DNA of 64,000 nucleotides from Basidiobolus meristosporus CBS 931.73. Lineage: Eukaryota > Basidiobolomycota > Basidiobolomycetes > Basidiobolales > Basidiobolaceae. The stretch covers positions 28,073 through 92,072 of the forward strand of contig MCFE01000339.1 of assembly GCA_002104905.1 (NCBI GenBank), written 5' to 3'. Of this stretch, positions 55,000-64,000 are shown piece after piece. Positions within the stretch are counted from its first letter, which is position 1. Every line of letters begins with the position of its first letter. Below the pieces are notes generated by a model that made no database searches, was not told where the DNA came from, and saw only the letters and a program-made list of their open reading frames with translations. The translations under genes were made by a program, and so were the position numbers.

Positions 55000-55368
55000 T
55001 GTTGCAATTTAAGAAGTGATTTGGATATAAGGAACTTATCAAGAAATAGTGATAATGGTTGAACTGTTGTTTATTCATCAAGAAGCTCAGTATTTATACC
55101 TTTGTAGAAGTACTACAGCTGTAACACTAAGTAGGGAGGGTTTCTCAATATTCAGGAGCATTCTGTAACAGTTTCAGGGTTAGTACATAATGTTTGGTAA
55201 TAGTGCTAATTTGATCCTGACTATAGGGGAATAATCATAAGATCATATATCTGGAGAAAGTGGCAAAGTTAAGGCAGTAAATGAGTCCTACAATGACTAA
55301 GTCTAGTCTAGAATTGTTAAGTAAATTTTTAGCTGCTGAATGATACCAAATAGTCCAATATTTTAACA
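55000..55368 (-). repeat. 5' LTR of copia B3
   Basis: 369 bp, close to the B2 LTRs with about ten differences seen by eye. The outer end reads TTTTAACA (TTTCAACA in B2). Confidence 0.9.
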
Positions 55369-55373
55369 TGTCT

Positions 55374-55815
55374 ACTTGCTTCACGTTCTTGATCTAGTTG
55401 GCAGCAGCTCTGGCTTGGTCAATATTGCCAAATGTTAGCTCCATTTCTGTGAAGAAGGCATGGTAGTCACTGAGTAGAGGGGTGTTGATTCTCAACAAAG
55501 GGGAGAGCCATTTCTGGGCAGTTCTGGTGATTAGGCTAGGGACATATCCAACTTTGGCTTGATCTGTTGAGAACCAATTGATTGTGGCAACAAGTAGTGT
55601 TTGTTTATGCTGATGGAACAGCAGAACTCATTTTGCAAGCTACAGAAGTTGGTGATGGAAGTGATCTGGGGAGTATGGTAGGAGGGAGTATGGATAGGCT
55701 ATTAAGTATTTTAGCTCTGAAGCTCATCAACAGTGTTTCCGAGATCTGCATTGTCTTGTTGCAGCAGGGCAAAGCCAGCCAGGATGCTTGCAAAGTTGTA
55801 CTCTGGACTGGACAT
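55374..55815 (-). pseudogene. chromodomain gypsy gag (N-terminal part)
   Basis: The likely start is the ATG at 55815 (MSSPEYNFASILAGF). Stops appear by 55725. The gag core (AKVGYVPSLITRTAQKWLSPLL, DYHAFFTEMELTFGNIDQARAAAN) lies at 55590-55395. This is the usual chromoviral gag core. The zinc knuckle is lost at the copia B3 junction. The plus-strand ORF 55582-55917 is its antisense shadow. Confidence 0.72.
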
Positions 55816-55876
55816 GGTGGGGTAGCAGGAGGCGGAGAGATTTCTTGGTTACTTAGGTTACTACTGACTAATATGT

Positions 55877-56093
55877 TAGTTGTAAAGCCACTATACTGTC
55901 ACAAATACAGTTATTGAGACACAATCCCCAACTTTGAATAGGTTAGTGTCACTTCAGAAGGTACTGTCTTAATCATTCTTTGATAGAGTATTGTAAGTTG
56001 CTAGAATGTTGTAGAGCTTCCCGGTAAGAACTGGAATTTCTTCAGCAACTTGATTTGCTCAAATCATGGAAGGTCAAGGATATCATATCATCA
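55877..56093 (-). repeat. 5' LTR (or part) of the chromodomain gypsy
   Basis: About 120 bp nearest 56093 align with the 3' side at 46086-46160 plus 36500-36545. The inner boundary near 55877 (TGTTAG on the plus strand) is a guess. It abuts a gypsy A fragment at 56094. Confidence 0.5.
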
Positions 56094-56437
56094 TTTCATT
56101 TCCCAACCAAAACTGAGAAGATTCTCCTGGATCACCTTTCTTGTGATACCAGTGCCTTGATGGTTCAGCATTGTCAAATATGTCTTGCAAGCCTGAATCT
56201 GACTCTCTGAGCTATATTATTTCCCATATTTCCTTGTTTGTCTGCTAGTTGGTTGGTTGCAATTAGACATGCTCTGGTGATCTTAAATGGTCTTGTTCAT
56301 TGTGCCTAAAACTTCTGCCAAATGTTGTTTCTTAGCAATACAAAGATCTCAACTGTCAAAGCCTCTGGTGATAAAATCTAATCAAATCTCTGCTTCATCA
56401 TTTCTGCACTTTCAGAAACTTTGGCCTGAGTCTCCTG
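56094..56437 (-). pseudogene. gypsy A integrase C-terminal fragment
   Basis: Aligns with 60314-60660 (gypsy A2, same orientation), covering the integrase tail and the RHWYHKKGDPG-like end near the purine tract. Degraded. It meets the oppositely oriented A3 copy at 56438. Confidence 0.7.
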
Positions 56438-58356
56438 ATTAGCAGCAATAACCAGAAATCTCCCCCTGAATAAAGAAGAAGCTACTTGCAATAAGTCAGA
56501 AAATCAAGGTTGGAAGAACGCTATGCAGCAAGTCCTGGCCCAGCAGCAGCAGTTACTCCAGATCCTCTGCCTGCAACAACAAGAAATGACTACCTTGGCC
56601 CAGAACCTGCAAAGCCCTGTCACAAGTAACTTTAATGTGAAGGTTGACTGGTTCCGTGGTTGAGTCAATAAAAACCTGAAAATTTGGCTCTTTCAAATTG
56701 AAGAAGCTTTTGAAGGCTGAAGGAAATGCCTTAGAAAGCTACTTGAAATATGCAGCTTCTTACTTGGTAGATGCAGCCTTATAGTAGTGCCACAGCAAGA
56801 TCAAATCAGCCAAAATGATTGTCAGCTCTACTTTGGCAGCTTAGGATGAGTTTGTGGTACAAATTCAGGATGGTCTTCAGCCCCCACATCAGCAGACACT
56901 GCACAGAAGGAAGCAGCATACACTCACACATAAAGAAATGGATCAGGATGACATCTATGAGCATAGATGTCTACTTGGACAGATTGGAAGTATGGACCCC
57001 CCTAATTAAACCAAATAATCTATTGATGGGTTGAAAGAAAGAGCTTGCATGGAAGTGAATTATCAAAAACCTCAGAGTTTTGAAGAAGCTGTTAATAGAT
57101 CATTAGCTATGACTCTGCTACATTGGGAGTTGGAAAGCCTACAGTGACTAATCACAACAGCTACAATATCCATGGAATACAACAATCAAAAGCAGTGCTA
57201 ATGGAAATAGATGCTATGCAGAAGAATCCCAACTGGAGTAGTCAACTGAATATCTGCCAAGATCATAATCAACTCAGGAGCATCACAAAAGTACCTATCA
57301 GAACAATTTGCCCTGAAAGCTGGAATTAACTTGAAACCTACCAAACTTACTTCAACTTCAACAGCTGATGGAAACTCTCTCATAATCAACCATATTTCTC
57401 AGCCAACAAGAATGAAGATCAGTGACTATAAGGAAGACTTACCAGCCCTTATATTTGAGAACTGCTAGTGTGACCTTGTATTTGGAAAAACCTGGCTACT
57501 TTATTGTAATCCATCAATTAACTGGAGAACCTGTGCAACCCAGATCCTGAAGGCCACAAGACCTATGAGCTATCACCTGCAAGACTGGGACATATGGTGA
57601 CTAGCACAGGTGTGACCTTAGACCCCAACATGGTTGAAGTCATCAAGAATCTCAAGCAGCTCCATAGCATATTTGAGCTCACCATTCCTTGGAATGTTTT
57701 TGTATCATTGGGGATTTGTCAAGTCCTGTGCTAGTATTGCAGCCCCTTTAACTGATATTCTCAAGAAAAACAACACTATGAAGTGGGAACTAGCCTGTGA
57801 GAATGCCTTTGAGACAGTTAGGAGTGAACTTGCTAAGATGCAAGCTTCAGAATCCCAAACTTCAGAAAAGAGTTTACTCTGTGCACGGATACTTTGGACT
57901 ATGCCATTGGTAGAGTACTAGACCAAGAACATGAGGAAAAGGACTACTTGGTTGCTTTTGTATACAAGAAACTGAACTCAGCAGAACAAAACTATCCAGT
58001 GCATGAGAAGGAGATGCTTGCCATTAAACACTGCTTGACAACTTGGAGAGGCTACATTAAAGGAGTCCTGTGCATTGTGAAGACTGATCACGCCTCACTA
58101 AAGTATATAATTACTTTGAAGGTACTCTGCAGAAGAACAACAAGATGGAGTGAATACATTCAGCAATTTGACTTGGAGATTGTCTACTGCCCTGCAGAAG
58201 ATAACATGGTTGCCAAAGCCTTATCAACACTGGAACAAGTTGCACAACGCAACTTAGTGCATGAATCAGATTGGGCTAGCATATTACCAAAGTACTTGGA
58301 GGACAAAGCCATTGATAGTGGGGTGGATGAAGAGATCAAGAAGATAATTTGGAATG
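56438..58356 (+). pseudogene. gypsy A3 gag-pol (internally deleted)
   Basis: Starts at the PBS-proximal GCAGCAATAACC without a 5' LTR. Gag is in pieces (56500-57230, FQIEEAF, MQKNP). The zinc knuckle region is deleted, a protease remnant remains (about 57265), and a deletion at about 57580 joins the protease region to the RT C-terminus (TSTGVTLDP), removing the whole RT catalytic core. RNase H survives (57894-58340). Interrupted by Z at 58357. Confidence 0.82.
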
Positions 58357-59351
58357 TGTGGTAATGGAAAGTATTCCATTACCTAATATCTCAAAGCCAA
58401 TATTGCACTCATTTCTTTATTTTGCTTTTTGCTATTGTAAAACATAAGTGAAAGATCAGGAATTTACAACTTTTAAGGACAAATGCCCCAGACACTGACA
58501 AGGAATCCACTCAAGAATATTATGTCATGCAAATACTCAGTGGCCAACCCATATTTCAAAACACAGACCATTTGAAGTAGTACCTAAGGAGTTATGATCA
58601 AATGAGTCCAATTATCATAGATACTAGGCCTCTATTGCTAGAATAACTATGGTGACTTTGATTGCATGTAACTTTGGAACCATCAAATCAAATCACACAA
58701 AAATACCACAGGTGCTGCACCTATGTACAATCTGCACCACCACAAAATTTTAGCTCTGTATTATGTGTAATGCTTGCTCAATTGCCCAGAAATGTTGATC
58801 CTTCATAATTTCCATGTATCTCACTTCCCAGCTGAGAAATAAAGGCATAGCCTCTCTTTCCAGAATCTCCACGCTAAAATTATACATATAAAGGTTATAA
58901 GACTTAGCAAACAAGAATTCAATCTAAGTTCTACAAGAAAACCATCACATTGCTGTTGGAGAAGTCCCCTCTAAGAAACCCTTTTACTCTAAAGACACCA
59001 CTTTAGGCACCTCTTCAGTATAAAATCCACTTTGGAGACCACTACAAGAATCCCCTTTACTCTAAGGACATACCTTTGGGAGGTGACTTCCAAATAAGCA
59101 CAAGTTTCTATAGAAGTCAATAAGCCTAATAGTTATCAGATGGCCAAAACACTGCTGTAGAAGTAAGATACACTACCTATGGTGTATTTTGAGCCTAAGA
59201 TTGTGGATATTAGTGAATGTTATATCTTCTGTTGGTATTTCAAACTGCCAACAAACTATTACAGTATTAGCATACTGGAAGTTGTTGTATATTGTTGATT
59301 GGCCTCTACATTGTAAAACAAGCCCCAAACTGATCATAATAGAACGCAACA
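58357..59351. repeat. 995-bp TG...CA insertion Z
   Basis: TGTGGTAATGG...GAACGCAACA interrupts gypsy A3 at a point known from A1 and A2. Flanks are AATG and GATG (expected GATG), consistent with a 4-bp duplication. It has no coding potential and no visible TATA-AATAAA pair, so it may be a solo LTR of another family or a non-autonomous element. There is no other copy in the window. Confidence 0.6.
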
Positions 59352-59355
59352 GATG

Positions 59356-59946
59356 AAGCCAGCAAGCTTGTAGCACAGGATGAAACACTCCACCAAGTTG
59401 TTGATGGAATCCCTATTGCCTATTGCCGTTATGTTGCTTGCCTGGATTCAATACATGAGCTACAAAATGGATATGTACATTTGAGAATTGAAGGAACCTA
59501 TAGCCTTCCAAAAGCCAGATCATGGTGTCCCAGAATGAAGCAAAATATTGAGAAGCTAGTGAAACAATTGCCAAATCAACCAAGTCATACCACAGAGAAT
59601 TGCGGAACTCTTTTCTTAAGAGCCTATGAGACCATTTGAGAGATGGGGAATTGGCTTTATTGGAGGACAGCCAACCACCAGGAAATGCAACTGTTGGATC
59701 CTAGTAGAAATTGACCACGCCATTAAATGGCCAGTAGCTAAAGTAGTACCTGTAGCTGGTGAACAATTGGTTGCAAGTTTCATCTAGCATGAGATCCTTA
59801 TGAAGTTTAAATGCCCTAAAGAGATTTTAACCAACAGAGGAGCAAGCTTTATGGCAAAGACATTGAAAGCATACCCAGAAATGCAGCTGATAAACACTTG
59901 AAAACCTCAGCATATTACCCTAGAACTGATGAAGCCACTAAGCAGT
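59356..59946 (+). pseudogene. gypsy A3 integrase fragment
   Basis: Continues A3 after Z, matching 23305-23397 and then 24139-24640 of A1. It shows the empty P1 target site (GGATTCAATACATGAGC). The residues after the zinc finger read without the TAA found in A1 and A2. Truncated at about 59946 by gypsy A2. Confidence 0.8.
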
Positions 59947-60313
59947 TGTTACAAGTCTTGGTATAAGATTTGTAAAGGAATATGGAGTTTAGCTAGTATT
60001 GTATTCACTAAAACCTGAACTGATTTTTATTGAGGTTCCAGCAGCTCCTTATATACATTTTGCCAGATCAATTGCTGACTAATTGTATTTCCTAATGTAG
60101 GTTGTGGCTGATGACTCATTTGATTGCATCATCATCACCCAATAAAATCCTACTTAATATATCTATTTCTGTCTGATAAGGATCTGCTGATTCATTTGCT
60201 GACTAATGCTACTGATTTCATAGATAATACTGATATACTGATAACCTAAACATAACTAATTGATTTGACTAAAAACTGATCTAACTTAGACATTCAAGCG
60301 GCAGATCATTACA
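59947..60313 (-). repeat. 3' LTR of gypsy A2
   Basis: 367 bp, TGTTACAAGTCTTGG to GCAGATCATTACA on the plus strand. The polypurine tract (inverted) TTCTCCCCTACT follows at 60314. Confidence 0.9.
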
Positions 60314-61277
60314 TTCTCCCCTACTAAAGTTGAGAGGGTTCTTCTGAATCTCTTTTCTTGTGATACCAATATCTTGATGGTTCAGTATTATCAGCAAGTC
60401 TTGCAAGCTTGAGTCTGTCCCTATGCACTAAGTCTTCCCGGATATTGCCTTGTTTGTCCACCAGTTTGTAAGTTGCAAATGGACATTCTCTGATGATCTT
60501 GAATGGTCCTGTCCATTGTGGCTCAAACTTCTACCAAGTGTTGTTTCTTAGCAATACAAAGTTCCCAACTGTCAATGCTTCTGGTGTTATAGTCTTATCA
60601 AATCTCTGCTTCATCTTTTCTGCACTTTGAGATACTTTGGTCTGTGCCTCTTGACGTATTTGTTCCAGTTGCTGGTGTCTACTTGGCTGACTGAGTTCAT
60701 CTTTTAAGGTGTCTGTAAGTTTTGGTTGTGTGAGATCTCCTGGAATCCTTGGTTCACATCCATAAACTAAGTAAAATGGTGATTGCTGGGTGGTGTTGTG
60801 TACTCTGACTCTGCATGCAAAGAGTGCTTGGTCTATATACTCATCCAATCTACTGACAACTCCATTTGCATACCTGGTCAGCATTTTTCCAGATAATCCA
60901 TTAAGCCGCTCAGTGACTCCATTAGTTCTGGGGTGATATGCTGAGGTTTTCAAGTGTCTGATCTGCTGCATTTCCAGGTAAGCCCCTAATGTTTTTGCCA
61001 TAAAGTTTGCACCTCTATTGGATAAGATCTCCACAGGGCATCCAAACTTCATCAGGATCTCATGGTAAATGAAACTTGCAACTTCTTGTTCACTGGCTAT
61101 TGGTACAGCTTTAGCAACTGGCCATTTAGTGGCATGGTCAATTGCTACTAGGATCCAATGGTTGCATTTCCTGGTAGTTGGCAGTCTTCCAATAAAGTCA
61201 ATTCCCCATATCTCAAATGGTCTTACAGGCTCCAAAGGGAAGAGCTTGGCAATTCTTTGTGGCTGGCCTTGATTGAT
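60314..61277 (-). pseudogene. gypsy A2 integrase core and C-terminus
   Basis: WGIDFIGRLPTTRK (about 61205), LSNRGANFMAK (about 61020) and the Glu of VTERLNGLSGK (about 60905) mark the DDE core, although the second Asp of SDRGANF reads Asn. A stop near 60531 falls where Lys-Phe follows NNTW. The tail (60525-60330) ends RDSEEPSQL-like, with no chromodomain. It is separated from the zinc finger by TAA at about 61277. Confidence 0.85.
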
Positions 61278-62756
61278 TTAGCAGTTTGGGCATGTTTTTA
61301 CCAGCTTCTCAATGTCTTGTTTCATTCTGGACCACCATGTTCTGGCTTTCACAAGACTATAGGTTCCTTCAATTCCAAGATTTCCATATCCATTGTGTAG
61401 CTTATGTATTAAATCCCGGCAAGAAACATAAGGGCAATAGGCAATAGGGCTTCCATCAACAATTTGGTAGGGTGTCTCATCCTGTACTACAAATTTGCTG
61501 GCTTCATCACGGATTATCTTCTTGATATCTTCATCCACCTCATTAGGAATGGCTTGGTCCTCCAAGTACTTTGGTAATAGGCTAGGCCAATCTGATTCAT
61601 GCACCAAATTGAGTTGTGCAACTTGATCTAATCTTGATAAGGCATCAGCAACCGTGTTGGTTTTTCCAGGGCAGTAGACAATCTCCAGGTCAAATTGCTG
61701 AATGTATTCACTCCATCTTGTCATTCTTCTAGAGAGTACCTTCTGAGTAAGTATATACTTGAGGGAGGAATGATCAGTCTTCACAGTGCATTTGACTCCT
61801 TCAATATAGCATCTCCATGTCTTCAAACAGTGTATTATAGCAAGCATCTCCTTCTCATGGACTGGATAGTTTTGTTCTGCTGAGTTCAGTTTCTTGGATT
61901 CAAAGGCAACAGGGTAGTCCTTTCCCTTGTGTTCTTGGCTCAGCACTCCACCAATTGCATAATCTGAAGCATCTGTGCACAGAGTGAACTCTTTTCTGAA
62001 GTCTGGTATTCTTAAGCTTGGCAGCTTAGCAAGTTCATGCTTGAGCATCTGGAAGGCAGTTTCACAAGCTATGTCCCACTTATAGGCATTGTCATTCTTG
62101 AGGATATCAGTTAAAGGGACTGCAATACTTGCAAAAGACTTGACAAATCTCTGATAATAGGAAACCATTCCAAGGAATGATCTGAGTTCTGATATGCTAT
62201 GGGGCTGCTTCAGATTATTAATAACTTCAACCTTCTTAGGGTCTAAGGTTACTCTTGTGCTAGTCACCATGTGTCCCAGATATTCAATGTGTTTCTTGAA
62301 GAATTCACACTTGGCTAGCTTGCCATATAGCTTGTTCTCTCTTAGCTTCTCCAAGACCTTTTCAATGTGCACTATGTGATCCTCTTCTGTCTTACTGTAT
62401 ATCAATATGTCATCCAGGTAGATTATCACATACTTGTCTAAGTACTCCTGAAAGACAGTATGCATCAGCATCATGAATGTTGCAGAGGCATTAGTGAGGC
62501 CAAGACTCATGACTAAGTACTTGTAATGTCCATATCTGGTCCTAAATGCTGTCTTAGGAATATCTTCTGGTTTCACCCTAATTTGGTTGTATCCTGACAT
62601 GAGGTCAATCTTGCTGAGAATAGTGGCTCCATTAAGTTGGTCCAAAAGCTCATCAATCCAAGGTATGGGGTACTTATTCTTGACGGTAACTGAGCTCAGG
62701 GCTCTGTAGTCAATGCACATCCTAAGTGTTCCATCCTTCTTTTTCACAAAAAGCAC
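61278..62756 (-). pseudogene. gypsy A2 RT, RNase H and integrase zinc finger
   Basis: A 492-codon open stretch: FVKKKDGTLRMCIDYRAL, FSKIDLMSGYNQIRV (ILSKIDL here), YLDDILIY (about 62410), FLGMVSYYQRF (intact Gln where A1 has a stop), RNase H TDASDYAIGG (about 61985), KTDHSSLKYIL, ADALSRL, and the HHCC finger ending CPNC then TAA. Upstream, a 1-bp deletion and a TAG (62757-62810) separate it from the protease frame. Confidence 0.9.
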
Positions 62757-62806
62757 TGGTGCTCCCCAGGGTGACTTGCTGGCCTGATGTATCCTTGCTG
62801 CAATAG

Positions 62807-64000
62807 CTAATCAACTTGTCTCTTCATTTCCTCCAGTTCCAATGGACTCATTCTGTAAGGTGTCTTGCTCACTGGAGGGCTATCTCCTGTGTCAATGGCA
62901 TGATCCACGTCTCTGACTGGTGGTAGGCTTACAAGCTCATCTGGAAACACGTCCAAATATTTCTTCAAGAGAGTCTGGACCTGCTGGGGTGCTGGGGTAG
63001 CGGAATCCTCCTGTAATACAGCCATGAGGAACATCTGGATACCTTTTCTAAGTGCTCTACAGAACTGGGTCTTGCTAAGTTCACTTGTCTCACACGTACT
63101 GGAATTGACCAAGTTAAAATCCAGCCTGGCAGGTAATAGCTCATAGGTCTTGTTGTCTTTTTGGATCTGAGTAGCATGGGTTCTCCAGTTGATTGATGGA
63201 TTATGACAAAATAGCCTGGTTTTTTCAAGTACAAGGTCAAACTTGCAGTTCCCAAATATATAAGCCTTTAGGTCTTCTTCATAGTCATTGATCTTCATTC
63301 TTACTGGCGGGGTAATACGATTGATTATGTGAGAGTTCCCATCAGCTGCGGAGACTGAAGTTGATTTGGTAGGTTCTGAGTTGATTCCAGCTTTCAAGGC
63401 AAATTGCTCCAACATGTACTCATGCAATGCTCCTGAGTCAATCATGATCTTGGCAGGTACTCCATTAATTACTCCATTCAAGTACAATAACTTCCCTGAG
63501 TTTGAGGTCATTTGGGACAAGTACTCTTCTGTTATATGGAAGGTGAGTTCTGAGTCTTCTTCAAGCTGATCTTCCACATTACTGTGTTCATGGACTCAAT
63601 ATGGTTGAAGGTTCTTGTTGCCTGGTGTCCATTTCTTCTTTGAGGGCAGTGCTTTGCAATATGTCCTTGATGGTGGCAATTGAAGCAAAGTCCTTTCTTC
63701 TTACATTCTTCTGAGGTAGAATTCTTCTGCATAGCATCTATTTCCATTGGTACTGCTTCTGATTGTCTTCTTTCATAATGATTGTAGCCTTTCTGATCAG
63801 TCACTGTAGGCTTCCCAACTCCAAACATAGCTGAGTCATAGTCAATGGCAATCTTGATGGCTTCTTCAATAGTCTGAGGTCTTCAGTAATTCACTTCCTT
63901 GCAAGTTCTTTCTTTCAACCCATCAATGAAGTATTCAACTTGATCCAAGGGGTCCATTCTTTCGATTTGTCCAAGTAGACATCTGTACTCATAGATGTAT
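62807..64000 (-). pseudogene. gypsy A2 gag (part) and protease
   Basis: Two overlapping frames. 63828-63532 has the zinc knuckle CFNCHHQGHIAKHC (about 63690-63650). 63577-62807 has the protease IDSGALHEYM (about 63440) and the RT entry segment ending QVD then TAG. Upstream, 64000-63880 encodes the gag YRCLLGQIERMDP region and carries the TGA after VNY that A1 also has. The gag N-terminus is outside the window. Confidence 0.85.

Larger units (their letters stand above)
49762..55368 (-). mobile_element. Ty1/copia retrotransposon B3 with an aberrant 3' end (contains solo LTR Y3)
   Basis: Minus-strand family B element with a full 5' LTR (55000-55368) and PBS but no proper 3' LTR. After the polypurine tract only about 125 bp of LTR follows (49911-50037), and this switches into a second 148-bp piece of RNase H (49762-49910) joined directly to chromodomain-gypsy sequence. 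No target duplication is visible, and the gag/protease linker of the host element is missing. Y3 interrupts the protease/pre-integrase region. Confidence 0.85.
36291..56093 (-). mobile_element. chromodomain Ty3/gypsy element (chromovirus), broken by nested insertions
   Basis: Outer element of the largest nest. Minus-strand parts in order: 5' LTR remnant (about 55877-56093), gag (55815-55374), protease to integrase (49740-46578), integrase C-terminus with chromodomain (46577-46173), and 3' LTR remnant (about 46160-46081 plus 36545 leftward). Copia A2 interrupts the 3' LTR and copia B3 sits between gag and protease. The outer left edge is uncertain. Coordinates include all insertions. Confidence 0.7.
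59947..64000 (-). mobile_element. Ty3/gypsy retrotransposon A2 (5' end beyond window)
   Basis: Minus-strand element with 3' LTR, purine tract and almost the entire pol and gag. Inserted in A3 integrase. It has few lesions and is the best-preserved gypsy in the window. Its 5' LTR lies to the right of 64000. Confidence 0.9.

Noticed and set aside
55582-55917. Plus-strand 111-codon ORF
   Set aside because: It lies antisense to the chromodomain gypsy gag start and has no domain of its own.
1-64000. tRNA, rRNA, CRISPR, riboswitch or bacterial operon features
   Set aside because: No cloverleaf, rRNA-like or regularly spaced repeat array was seen, and the content is eukaryotic transposons throughout. 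I could not run a tRNA or covariance search.

Overview
This window is a transposon graveyard from a eukaryotic nuclear genome. I found no convincing host gene, tRNA or rRNA in 64 kb. Nearly everything is Ty1/copia, Ty3/gypsy, CACTA (Tnp2-type) and PIF/Harbinger-like sequence, most of it broken by stops and frameshifts and nested several levels deep. The organism is probably a fungus with a large, repeat-rich genome. The reasons are that the Tnp2-type transposase resembles the fungal Plavaka-type CACTA group, that a chromodomain gypsy is present, and that old copies show CpG-to-TpG/CpA decay. A rust-like basidiomycete is one possibility. This assignment is weak because no host gene supports it.

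Layout. 1-1459: copia family A debris. 1460-13288: CACTA copy 1, with a tnp2 transposase (minus strand) head-to-head with an unrecognised partner gene X (plus strand). It is interrupted by copia A1 (1737-5764), two Harbinger-type MITEs (6387-6936) and two solo-LTR-like insertions, Y1 and Y2. 13289-18110: CACTA copy 2 in mirror orientation (X minus, tnp2 plus). 18263-33850: a third gene X copy, split by Harbinger element H1 (18568-27642) and copia B1 (28688-33362). H1 is itself split by gypsy A1 (19927-25599), which carries the foldback MITE P1.

33851-35559: no gene recognised, apart from one gypsy-A-like solo LTR. 35560-36290: foldback MITE P2. About 36291-56093: a chromodomain gypsy (minus strand). 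It was broken by copia A2 (36546-46080), which contains the young, intact copia B2 (39001-43686), and by copia B3 (about 49762-55368), which contains solo LTR Y3. 56094-64000: gypsy A family copies. These are a minus fragment, degraded A3 (plus, containing the 995-bp insertion Z) and a fairly young A2 (minus) that runs off the right edge.

The most notable items are these. Copia B2 has a 1305-codon gag-pol ORF and LTRs differing at one position. The copia elements carry a primer-binding site complementary to the anticodon arm of initiator Met-tRNA, so the site contains an ATG that family A appears to use as its gag start. H1 shares termini with the foldback MITEs and is a plausible autonomous partner. 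Gene X is an undescribed-looking protein found in three copies, two of them divergent from a CACTA transposase.
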